Shown here: positions 49,013-61,600 of the stretch, piece after piece
Position numbering within the stretch: the stretch's first letter is position 1
Layout of the letters: the number at the start of each line of letters is the position of its first letter
Assembly (NCBI RefSeq): GCF_000003815.2
Contig: NC_049979.1
Location: 13,021,560-13,085,559 of the forward strand
Length of the DNA: 64,000 bases
Reading direction: 5' to 3'
Origin: Branchiostoma floridae
Lineage: Eukaryota > Chordata > Leptocardii > Amphioxiformes > Branchiostomatidae
Translations under genes and position numbers: made by a program
Notes under the pieces: model-generated
What the model was told of the DNA's origin: nothing
The model's input: the letters and a program-made list of their open reading frames with translations, nothing else
Databases searched by the model: none

Positions 49013-49565
49013 CGGAATGAGCCGGAAAGCCGTCTGAATGAAAGTTCTTGTATATTCCTAATCTCCAAGCAGATTCCCGGGGGCATAAGATAGTATCAAG
49101 GCTGACCAAGGAGTATAGCCGGCTAGAGGAGGCCAGCCGCCTAGGTAGGCTACACTCCCGGCCAGCTTTGATACTGCCACGGCGAATCCGCTTGGAGATT
49201 AGTGTATTCCTGGGTATTCGTAGTACATTCTAAAAATCCTCACTGCATTCCAGATATTTGTGTTCATTCTTGTGGCTCTCCCCATCGAATGAGATCAGAA
49301 TGTTTCGAATAATGTCGGGCTGCCTAAGAATGAAGTCGTACTGCAGTTAGAAATTAGAATACTTAATACTTTGAATTCTGTTCGATATTTCTCCGCCTCA
49401 AATGAACGTCGAGAGTTTTGAGTATGACAAAAATGACGGCTACAATAGTAGACACAAATATCTGGAACGCAGTAAAAATTTCTGGAACACACCACGGATT
49501 TCCAGGAATATACAAAGAATTTTATTCACACGGAATGCCGGTCCGGCTCATTCCTATTCTTGTGC
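49013..49565. mobile_element. Larger inverted-repeat element enclosing a foldback
   Basis: GGAATGAGCCGGA followed by TTCTTGTATATTCCT at 49013-49061 matches, in inverted orientation, 49500-49560 (AGGAATATACAAAGAATTTTATTCAC then CCGGCTCATTCC, written here in pieces). The 49058-49202 hairpin begins where the left arm ends, which fits insertion of one element into another. Confidence 0.6.
49058..49202. mobile_element. 145-bp foldback element, nested
   Basis: The arms begin CTAATCTCCAAGCAGATTC and CTAATCTCCAAGCGGATTC (right arm read in reverse) and pair for about 65 bases each, leaving almost no loop. This is a near-perfect long hairpin. Confidence 0.85.
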
Positions 49566-52546
49566 GAAGGGGCTGTAAGCAGCGAAAGCCTCAGAAGAGC
49601 ACTTCTATTACACACATCCTGAGTCGCGCATTTATCTTTAATAGTGTGTGATTATTTCGTATGGACGGCTTTGAACGTATCTTAAGTCAAACTGATTTTC
49701 TAGTCCCGAATAATGCAATTGAGTTTAGTGGAAATGACACACGTTGATTAATTGTTCCCTCACCAGAATATCAACATGATTAGATTATTGCGAATAGATA
49801 TGTGCAATGAAACTGCGTTTCTAGTCAGACAGGCCGAATAACTTTGTAACATCATGAGATGTACGGTTAAAGAAATAGATGAACAAAGGTTGGTAACACT
49901 AACAGACGTATCAAAAATCTAGACAACATTCTTTGTTGCATAACAAGATACCTCCGTTTTTCATCATGAGGGAAAGGCTAAAATATAACGTTAGTTCACC
50001 TTTATCCGTTCTTTTTAAGAACAATGTATTTAGGGTTATTAAGTCGACAGATGGTGGTTTTAAACTGCAATATTTTGAAGATATCACAATTTGAAACTAC
50101 CGTCCATATCGACTTGATATCCCAGGATACCCTGTTTCGCAACACAACGGATATAGGCTACCCTGCGGATAAAGGTGAACTAGCGTTAAATGAACAAGAA
50201 AAAACAAAAAAATGTCAAATTCTTGAAAAAAGATTTCAGTAAATGTCGGTTACATTCCATACGCAGAGCATATCAAGCATTGCCCCAACAACTATAACAC
50301 TTTGTAATACGGGATCACCGAACTGTATAAGACAACTTACCCCTAGTTGTATTCACGTGTTATGAACCCGGGGAACGTATGATGAATACAGATGAAAACA
50401 CGTTCTGATGACTACTGTTTCCCACTTTTGATGAGATGATGCAACTCGGACCTTTTTGTACAAATTGTCTTATTTGTTTGAAAATTTTTTTTTTTACTTC
50501 TTACGCTTTGTTTGAAAGCAATATTGTTTTGTCTAGTTGTTTTATGCCGGACTTATATAACACCACACGTATGCACTACCCCTTTGAGTGTTCTGTCAAC
50601 TCTAATAAAGACGGAGAGGAAGGAGCAAATTCAAATGCCACCTCACTCCAAAAAAGGTCACGTCACAACAAACATCTGTGTCTGAAGTGGCTGGTAAATA
50701 CTGGGGGAGGACTGATCTACCAAAGCGTTTCTGCGAGGTGAATGTGGCGCAGGTACGTACATGTACAATGTACATGTGAGATGTTGTTGGGCAGTTTGAA
50801 ACATACTGGTGCAGGAGAAATTAATGTGATCATCAGAGGAGACCAATGCACATCCCTACCTGTACCCTGTAGGCAAATATTAAGATCTTTAAGAAAAAGT
50901 TTTTTTAAAGACTTTAGTTAAGGGGATAACATTAACCTCAGAATCATGTCTCTGCCTGGAACACTGAACAGAATAAATAATAACAAGAAAAACATAGACT
51001 ATGTGTCTCTTCAGCACTGTAAAGATCAGCTGATGGCTAAATGATTTTGCTGCTAGACTCTTTTGCAGATAAATTATTGACAACACATAACATGATGTAC
51101 AATTAAACATGGTGTACAATTACACATGGTGTTCAAGTGTGCACTGAAGTAATGGGGTTGATATGGACATAGACCATTGCGTGGGAGAAATAATGTCAAC
51201 ATGTAGCAGCTGGATGGGTGGTAATACCTACTTATATGGCATATATTCATAGATTTCAGTCAAGAAACATGGAGACACTACTTACACATGTTGCTTTCCT
51301 CCCCGTTAATGGTGCGCTGTAGCTCTCTGTAACTTCCACTTGTACATTATTGGAGCAGTCTAATGGTAGTTCTAAGATCAGTAAGCTTGAAAAAGATAAC
51401 TAATGTGTGTACATACATGTAACTTGTTATCTGTAATTTCACTGTCATGATTGCTAATAAAGGAACATAATCATGTACAAATGATTGGAATGAATCTACT
51501 GTTAAATTCTAACCCTCTAAAATGATCTTTATCAATGTTTCCATATACATTTAAAGAGGTATCTCTCAGCTTTGCTTTGCGGATACTCTTACTATCACAC
51601 CATTCCATTGCTGTGAAGAAAATATACTTGTTCGTCATGTAGACTCACAACTGCAATGGCTGGAATCCATAAACATGAGGTAAAATCTTAGAAAACATAT
51701 TCAGCACAAAGCTGCTTAAAATTCCTTGCATGAAGGAAAAGTGTGCTTCATGAATGAGAAGTTGGCAAACAATACTCAAATAGTTCAAACACATCTGTAA
51801 TTAAGAGCACCAAGGACTCTTAAACTGGTCAAGACAATATTGGCAAGATACTGCAAAGCAATAATTTGAGAATTTACATCCCTAAAGCACAAAATGCAAC
51901 ATTTTCCCTACTAACCATCACAAGTTTTGTAGACCCAGTAATATTTCACACTACATGCAAGCTTGCCAAACTGTTATATACATAGCATTGTAGTGCTTAA
52001 CTACCTACATGTACTGCAGCACATTTAGTAGACACCTACATAACATACATATATATTGCACAAAGCATGAGCTCACATCATGATTTATAATTACAGCTGC
52101 ATGGATGCCCTACTTGCATATGTTTTCAGATTGTGCTAATCATTCTTCAATACATCTTGGGGATAGAGAGTACGCAGAAAGTTTGCTTTAGTTACCCAAC
52201 ACTTTTTGACTATTTACACAGTTGACTGACATTAATGAATATAATACTGTAAATGAAGAGCTCATTCATGAACTCATCATTCCAAAACTATCCTCCTCCT
52301 TTCCTGCAACAAGATTCTGCATCAGTAAACAAGATATGTCTAGTAAAATAAAATACCTTAAAAATTGTAGCGCAATCTATTTGTTCTTTCTTGTCTCTTG
52401 CTTACCTTGATTGCACTATTTCCAACTTTCCATCCAACTCATAACACTAAAATACTTTTTAAGGTAATAGCAGCTTTAACGGACACAACAGTTTCCTTAG
52501 TTAATATGGACCATGGGCTTGTATATTTTTGTGCGGTAGTCTGCGG

Positions 52547-52695
52547 TCACAACATCTCCCAGTCATCAGTGATGTCGTCAGCAGTTCCTGCCTGTGCCCC
52601 CTGCGGTGCCTCCTGCTGTCTCAGCACAGCCTTGATGAAGCGCTGGTAGATGTGGCCGTCCTTGTTGATGGCCCACAGCTCATCATCTGGAGTGA
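52547..52695 (-). CDS. TECPR2: TECPR2 last exon p, with C-terminal LIR
   Basis: Acceptor TTGTGCAG at phase 1, stop codon at 52547-52549. Encodes VTPDDELWAINKDGHIYQR, matching human VTASDELWAVGPPGYLLQR, then a polar tail ending DDWEML. The final W-x-x-L with preceding acidic residues is a canonical LC3-interacting region; human ends DEWEVI. Confidence 0.97.
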
Positions 52696-55600
52696 CTGCA
52701 CAACAGTGGGGCATGATGGATTGGTACACTAAATACATCCGTCAGCTACCTGATAAAAATCCTTCATCATAAAGCATATCTCAGCCATTACAATCCATGT
52801 TTGTTAACAACACAATGTTTCCACCCATTAAAAAAACATAAAATGAATAGAATCAACATTCAAAAAGCTAATCTATGCCCCACACAGCATCAATCCTTTC
52901 GCTTTTAATCATATAATCTTATCTACAACAGTAACAACCGAAGTTTCTGACTTAAACATTGACATGCATGTTTATATTTAAAAAGGCAATGCTTCTCTAC
53001 AACTGGATAAAAATTGGAGATTTATTTCCAGACGTTTCCAGTGACATCCATCTCTCTTCTTCCGCAATTCTAGTAGTGATGATGAAGAAGACTGATGGAC
53101 GTCACTCAAAACTTTGCATTTGAGATTGAAGAGATTGAATGTCTAGATATTTAACCTTCTGAAACATATCAAGACTGCATTTGGTTACCCACCAGAAATG
53201 AAGTCAAAGTTGCCTGGCACTTTTTTCCAGTAGTCTCCCATGGGATTGTTCTGGCTGATGCCGTACCTGCAGGCGATGTCACCGTTTGGACAGAGCGCCC
53301 ACACCGCAGTGTTACTGATGCACAGCTGCTGGGCTGGGGTGCCTGGAAGGGGTGGGGTGGACAACAAGTGAAGGAACTTTCGTCATCACAGAAGCTTGTA
53401 TGTGTGGTAAGTAACATAACCACAAGTGTAAGTATTATCTAATACATCATTGATCAAATGAATACATACCTTACAGATTTGAGTGAAGTGGAAAAATTTC
53501 ATCAGCTGGTGATGATCCTTTCCCTAAACTTTGGGAACTAACAATCATGTGAGAAACTATTGATGGCTCCAGTAATAAGATGAGTTTAAACTGCATGATT
53601 TCTGTACAAACAACATACCAGGTACAAGCTCCCAGGAGGTGCCGATGGGCAGCTGACTGGTAACATCCTTTCTGACGTACACATTCTTCCTGTTGTCCAC
53701 TGCCCACACCAGCCAGTCAGAAGGACCACACTCCACCTGGGTGAAGTATGTCCCCAGACCCTGCAGATAGATGAAAGGTGAGGCGTACGTGTCATACACA
53801 TCTGGTCCAAACTTTTACTGAAAAGTAAGAAGTCCATCTCTCAACAATTTGATCCTGGGATTTCAGATCTGAGGAAATATCGGGGGGAATCAGAGAAGCA
53901 TCAAGATGAAACAGCATTTCTCTGAAGGAATGAGGCTATTCCACTGCTGTAAGCATTTAAACCCTTCAGCCACACTAGCTAGAACTAAACATTTAGATGC
54001 CAAAGCTCCATTTTCTTCTACATGGGCTGTATCTTTTGTAAAAAACAACAACTTTGGGCTGGTTACAATGTTCAAGGCAGGGAGGAGGCAAAGGTCATCT
54101 TAGGAATACAAATTGATGTAGAAACATGTTGGTCATAACTGCCCTCAATGCAAAATGGCATGAAATATGTATCCAAAGTAAGCTTGAACTAAATGCTGAG
54201 AGTTAAAATTTTGCTCCAACTCGGTAAGACCCTCCACCAGTGACACCACCCCACCACCTGCCTGCCAAGATTTCTCACCTTCTCTGACACAAGTGTAAAG
54301 GTGGGGAAAGGTCTGTCCAACTGCAACAGCAAAGTATTGTACAATGAAGAGACTGGGGTTGTAATTAGTTAAAAAAACAAAAACATTTCAGGGTTGACAT
54401 CTACATTGTAGTGTTGAAAACTACCTGTAATTACAGTGTATGGAGCATTATCACAAACACACACACACACACAATTTCTAAATATGGGAGAACCTGCTGT
54501 ATTACTTTGTTTTCAGCCAACACTGCTGCTAAAACATAAACCACATAAATACATAGCAGTGCAGTTTTCTGCATGGAGAAGAGGCACTGACCTGTGGCTT
54601 GCCTTCAATAGGGATCCATGCCGGGTTAAGGCAGGTAGTGGAGGGAGGCTTGGCGCCCAGTCTGAAGTAGATGTTTCCCTGTGTGTCACAGACCCAGACA
54701 CACTCTGTACCACAGCTCACATACCCAATCTGGACATCTCCTGGGAAGGAAAGGAAGACTACAGTTACAAAATGTAAGCTAGCAATATGTCATGATCATC
54801 ATCCCACAGGCTGTATTATTAAATCAAGAAAGAAATAAGCAGAATACCTTGTCACTCAGGAATTTTACATAAGGTATGGCATGAAAGCCCTAAGAGGACA
54901 TCTTGGTAAACATGATATACAGTTCCTAGCAAGTAACACTATTGACCCTGACTAGTTGCTACTGTTGAAAGCCTGCCTCACCCAGCTGACTGAGGTCCAG
55001 GTCAGCCCAGCGAGCCCCCTGTGGACAGTGCATGCTGATGGCATCCCTGATGTACAGGATCCCTGAGTTACTGAGAGCCCACACTGCCTCCTTGCTGGAG
55101 CTCATGTACTGCAGGTAGACGTCGGGAGGGGGGCGGATCATGGTGGGCTTTCGACTGTCCGGCGGGAAGCAGAACACCTCCCCGTTCCTCTGTAGGGCCC
55201 ACAGGAGACCTGGCGAGGGAGATACAATATTACTGTATATAGGAGGCAACACAGAGTCATATTACTGTACTTTGTAACAACAGAGGATTTCACTGTAGTT
55301 TACAATTTGACATCTGGTTGGAAGACTATGAATAGCACTTATTCCACATTTATGCCACTCTAAAACACTTTAACTTCCAATTTCAACTTCCTTGTTCCAT
55401 TAGCTATGTGTTTTTTTAACAGTGCTATTGAAGATTGCACACATTAGAGAGGTTAGAATACATTTCCCTTATCCTTTTTTAAGGTGAGAACATTTAAGTT
55501 TTTGTAGCTTTAATTTTTATAATACTACCATCTTCTTAAATAACTTTTTATCCTGAAATATAACACCAGTATACTAGTACCTACATGTACAGTCAAACCT

Positions 55601-58600
55601 GTATTAGCGGCCACCTTTGCATAGCAGCCACCTGGCCATAGTGGCCACTTTTTGTGATTAAGAAATAGGCGAAGCGGTCACCTGTCGAACGCGGCCACGG
55701 CCACACGATTTCCAGTCCCGTTGATACAGAAACACTGCCTATTGCAACCATACTGCAGCCTTATGTCACCCTGGACTAATTTTGAAATTGTAGTTTGCAA
55801 GGATTTGGAGTTCCTGACAGGGTCATTTTGGCGTTAGCAGAAGGTATGCATGCCTTGAGCATTAAAGTGCAAGTCTTTGTCGGTAAATTAACCGATCGAG
55901 ACAATGTTACTTGGTGAGAAAGATTAGTGGGAACTGAAATCATGTGTAGCTTGCTCATGGTCAATTGATCAACATTTCCTATATAGTGGCCACCTGTCTA
56001 CAGTGGCCATATTTCTCCAGGCGCTTGAGTGGCCGCTATTACAGGTTTGACTGTATCTAATATTGTATCTGCCTGTAACTTGTAAGTTAAGGTTAGGGTT
56101 ATCTCACCTATAGGTGCAGCCCCGGCCCCAGCAGCCACCACAGTCCAGCAGGTTGACTGGGGCAGGCCTACAGGTGGGGCCGCCCGCCACATGGTGCCTT
56201 CAGCAACACAGTCACAACAGATTTTACACATGAAAACAAATGTATCATTCTTAATAGATCTCATCAGTAAATGCTCTTTAAAAGCTGTGCAAACTTTTCC
56301 TTTAATGATCATGACTGCATCTAAAGGTAGGATGTAACTTCTGATATATTTGATATGATGAGCAATAGCTAAAAACTTTCTACAGACACGTCATGTTTGC
56401 AGTTGTTCATGAAAGAAACGGTACAACGTTGCAAGTTTGATGACAAGTTAGTAAGCATTACACTCCATCTTAGTTCTCCACTTTTCCACTTCTTTCCATC
56501 ACACGCTTCTGACTTACAGCTTTCTTTTCCAGAATGATATGTCTATGTCCAGCCTGTGACCTATGGACTGTTCTACTGTACCCTAGGTGGGTGGGCCTGT
56601 ACCTGTGAGGTTGCCCCTGGAGACGTGGAGGTTGTTCTTGCCGCTGGCAACCCACACCCCCGAGGAGTTGGCCGACACCAGGTGAGCCGTGTGGCCCTTC
56701 AGCCAGGCCGACACCTTGTCCACCACGGGGTTGTGTGTCTCCACCAGTGTCAGGACGGACTCCAACATAGACGGGTCAGTGATGAGGTACTCACTCATAG
56801 ACACCTGGGCAGGGCAAGGTTATATTGCAACCATCAGTAGTCACACACGATCATATCATACTTCTCTCAATGCCAAAAAGCAAAAGCATGCTTTGCAACT
56901 TGTAGTTTGCTAAAGACTGGTGACTTAAAGACTTCTTTTAAGGCAGATTTATTTTGAACACTTGAAATGTTCTACATGCATTTAAGTGTGTGTCACATAG
57001 TACATTTTTGTAGATAACAAGAAAAGCATATCAGGGTGTCCTAGGCAGTGGTTAAGATAAATAATGTACCTAGTAGTCACAGTTATGGATGTTCTTGGTA
57101 CAGAAAAGGACCCTTTAGTGTTCTGATTTCACTTTCAATCCACTTACAGACTAAATGACTTAGATATAGATTATTTTCTGTGATTTTATGATCCATAGAA
57201 TAGCTTTCAGGTGAAAGCAATATATGAAACAGATGACTTTCTGATCATAGCAACAGCAAATCCTCTGTTTAGAAAGGTTACTGACCTGCCACCACCTCCC
57301 CTCATCTCCCATTGGTGTTTCCATGGTAACACCAGTCCTGAACCACATCTGTCCCAAGCTGTCCACAGCCCAGGCCAGGTTCTTATCTCCCAGGGCTAGC
57401 TGGGTGATGGAGATCGCATCAGTTTCACTGGAGAAGAGAAATATAGCTGTAATATTAGATTTTCAGTGTTTTAACACTTACTTAAGTATCAATTGATTGA
57501 TTCCTTACTATACATAACCATTTTTAACCTGGGTTGTTTCATTATGTGTACATACAGTACTAATACAGAAGTTCAGATAAATTTGAAATCAATGTACCAG
57601 TATGGCTTATACTTCCTTAATTTCCATACGTAAACTTTGGTTGTCTCATTGATAACCACTTGTACAGTACTACATGTATGACAGGTCAAGCCAATATACT
57701 GTAAAACTGTCCTTTGGTGATATCTACATCAGTATTTAGAAATAGCTCTGATGAACAGATGGTCTAGAAATATCTGTTTGTGAAGAAATGTAAAGCTGAC
57801 CTTAGCACAATGTATTTATATTGCAGTAGTGTAAGGAGATGTGGGTGTATGACAAAATGAGAAGACAACATGTTTAACTTTCTCTTCACCTCTGTTTGTC
57901 CTCTATCCATGCAGAGCCTTCAGGATGCTGCTGTGTGATGCCTGTCCGCACCAGTACCTTCCCCTCATTGGTCAGCACCCACACCACGTGGTTACAGGCA
58001 GCCACCTGCACCAGGTCCTTCCTGGCACTCACCCGCTCCATCTTACTGCAGGGCCTGTCCTGGGACAGGTTCTTCTGCACAAACAGGCCGTTACTCCTGA
58101 TGACCCAGGCAGCAGCACTGTCCACGCACATGAACAGTACGTCCGTGGCCGCTTCGTACCACCGGGAGCCAAACGGCGTCTTGTGCGTGGTTTTTGCACA
58201 GGCGTATGCAACATTGTTCTTCCCGTGCACTCTCCATAGGATGTTTCCCGTCGACGACACAGAAATCAGCTTCCCAGGCTGTTCCAACTTCTTCCAGGAC
58301 AGGCTGGCCCCCATGATGGGACTGTAGTAGATTCTCTCCTTGTTATCCACCACCCAGATGTGTCTGTCGGAGACAGATAGCGAGGTTATCTGAGTTGGGA
58401 CAGTGTACTGCATCCAGCTGTCTGCCACTTTGGGCTGCCCGGATGGCACTGTGAGTAAAGTGGGGGGTTCTGAGTCATTCTCCTGACAGCTCGAGCCTTC
58501 AGACATGGGAGTCGTCACACTACTCTTGGAACTGAGGTCGGAGAAGGTGGAGGGGGAACGAGCTACTCCTCTGCCATATATGTCCACATCATCTACATCA

Positions 58601-61600
58601 TCAGTGGAAAAATCAGTTCCCTCACTCTGTGGCATCACACTTTGTGGCATGACCCCTGCCTCTCTAATAACCTTGACCGTGCTGTTTGCCCTGTCCTTCT
58701 GCATCTTGGCGAAGTCCGTGCTGCCGGCTGTGCTCTCTCCATCAGCTATCTCAGCCTGTAAGCCACTGTCTGGGTATTTGTTGTCCTTTTCCATATGACT
58801 GAAATACGGCTCCTCAGAATCGTCTGAACCCACGTAGACATTCAGACTATCATCCTCCCCTGCTGGGGATGTCACTGCATCTTGCACCGTTGTCTGCTCG
58901 CTGCTCTCACTGCTCTTCTCCTTCTCCTCCTCCTTCTCTTCCTTATCCCCGAGTACCTCCACATTAGCTGCCTGATTGGTCGGTTCAGAGTCACATGATT
59001 CTGCAGGGGCAGCCTCATTGGTCTCCTGTATGGAGTAGGAGGAGCTATGCAGTACTTTGTCCAGATCTGTCATGCTGGTCTCATTGGAAGCAAAGTAAGC
59101 CTCAGTGGCCTCTGCGGCAGATGAGACAGAGCTCTGGGTGTCCTCACGTCGTACACCAGGGGGCCTGCATAGGAACGTGGCAGCAATTCTCAAATCTGCA
59201 TTAAATCACATTTCTACATGTATTCCACATTTTACCAAACCATGAAAAGTCATTGAAAGAAAAAATTACACAAATACACATAGTTGTAGGATATAAAAAT
59301 GAAAGTAAATGATGTAAAGAAAAAGGACAGAATATTTCAGCCAAACTTTTACCCAAATAGGAAAATAGAATAGCAACAAAAGAAAAGGTTGTAAACCTGG
59401 TTGATGTAGGGCTGCCCGGAGGAGAGTTGCTGTCCTGGCTGTATGTGGACTTGTACAGGCCAGGTTTGTCCTGATGCACTGTGGACAGGTCCTGCTCAGA
59501 CTGGCTCTCACTCAGGGTGTCCAGGTCTCTCTGAGCCTTGCCTAATGACATATGCATCAATTAGTATATGATAAGTATCTGTATGAAGGGCTAGGATTTG
59601 CGCCCCACTACAGTATAATCCACAAATGTACCAAAAACAACCGTCAGGAAAACAAATTTTCCAATGTTGCTGTTGATGTCATAAAAAAAAATTTCCACAA
59701 TACCTTTTTTAAGTTTAATATGATGATTCCTTTTCTGTTCTAAAATTCAAGCCAATACTAAGATATGTTGCACACAACAAATATAGTAACATGTAACAAT
59801 CAGCAACCTTGCTTTGTCTTCTTCTTCTTCTTTCTTGTTTTTGGCTGAAACACAATGTCATCACACCCTTCTTGGTTGATCTTCTCTAGCTTCTCCAAGA
59901 AGTCCGTCCTCATCTGGCGATTCTTCTCCGACAGGCTGGCAGAGATCCTGGCCATCTCCTCCACATCCTTGGTGAGGGACTCTGTGTCATCATGAACACC
60001 TGCATTGTCATCGTCCAGGTTGGACTCATCTGCCTCCGATGCAGAGGCCAGATGCTGCTCTGCCGACTCCAGTAACGACCGACATCTGGAATCGGGAGTC
60101 AGCACCTCTGCCTCCCTGGCAAACTGTACAGAATGGCCCTTAGAGTCCTTCCCTTCTGAGTCGTCTTCTGTGACCTGGTCAGATATTTCTGCAAGGACTG
60201 CTTTAGGTCTATGTACAAGGACAGAAGGTGGACTGTCGGTGGGCTCACTGCTGATGTGTGCCTGGATAGCAGGAGAGAGGACGGCAGGAATGTCCTGTTC
60301 CCCCTCAACAACGTCCTGCCCAGGCTGCTGCCCTTCACTTCTCCTCCTGAACAGACTCTTAGGTGACTTGATGAGGTGGGTGAGGGGAGAACCAGATCTC
60401 ACTAGCTTCTTTTCCTCTCTGCCAGCATTGTCAGACAGGTTCTCAGTACTGGTGCTCTTCTTCTTGGTCAACAAGGAAGAGTGGAAGAACACACCTACCG
60501 TCTTAGAAGCTGTGTTAAAGAGCTGTGTGGGTGTGTGCGGTCGGTCAACGTGGCCTGTTCTGGTGTTGTATGGCTGTTTGCTCTTAGTTGGCAACTTGGA
60601 GTAATCTGTAACATAAAGGGTAGTGTTAGGATCACATTTTACCAATATGGCTGTAGAAATGTGTACCAACTGTGCACCATTATCATGCCATTCATTATTC
60701 TGACCTTGGATCTGAAAAAGAAGAAAACAATTTTGCTCCTTATGTTTCACTTCCAATGGTACTTGTAGTTTTTAATAGGAGTAAATAACATTTCAGGTCC
60801 CTTGAAAACACTTTTCAAAAGGTACAAAACAACAGGTTTGACACATTTATTACTAGAACAAAAACAGCCCTTCAATGGTACATTTTTATGCCCAAACTAC
60901 AAAAAGTATAGTTACTCGGAACTTACTCCTTTCTTTCATTCATAACTCTGAACAGTTGTGATGGTCCCTGCCAATTTGAGAAGAATGGCATTCATTTTAC
61001 GTGGCATCTTGAGCAATCAATGGTCTCATGTCTGGACATTACCTAGTCTGGCAGTCTCTGGCTTCATGGCTATCCTGATGGCCTCCCTGTCCTCCGTCAG
61101 CACAAAAATCTCCTCCTCTGTGCAGGCAATGTTCAACACTGGTTTTCTGAAGTAGCAGCTTCCAACAATCAGGTTTTCCACAGGATCCACCACCAGCAGC
61201 CCACCGTTGTGCCAGGACACCAGCTGCTGGTCATTGATCACGTACAGGAGTCCAAACTGCTGGTCTGAAGGGGGTTTCCCTGTCCTACTGTTATCCAGAA
61301 GCTTTATTCTGGGGTGGGTGGCGTTCATGAGTTCTTTAAACACGTGGGTGGAGGCCACCACGCCGTAGATGTTGGCCCTCCACAGGCGCAGTCCAGGCCG
61401 AGCACCGTACAGTGTTACATCTCTAGGATTGCACATGCCGGGGACAAAACATGCTCCAAAGGGGCCGACACTGTAGGACAATATAGAAGGGCACATGAGA
61501 GGAGTATACACCTTTCTCACGCGGCGGCCATGATAGATCGAAGAAGAGGTCAATGAGGCAAACAGACAAAACTTATTTCTAAAATCAGGTCCCATTTAGT

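Larger units (their letters stand above)
46768..52546. other. Intergenic region between the globin 5' end and the TECPR2 stop
   Basis: The part next to 46767 (to about 46.95 kb) is CpG-rich and is probably the globin 5' UTR/promoter, though I see no diagnostic element. 48.6-49.65 kb is packed with inverted-repeat elements, listed separately. The last ~1-2 kb before 52546 is AT-rich and probably includes the TECPR2 3' UTR. No host gene is recognisable. Confidence 0.5.

Noticed and set aside
57896-58327. 143-codon plus-strand reading frame
   Set aside because: Antisense shadow of TECPR2 exon g, which is confirmed by homology.
60005-60604. 199-codon plus-strand reading frame
   Set aside because: It is exactly antisense to TECPR2 exon e, whose Ser/Asp-rich codons avoid stops on the other strand. 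No protein family signature.
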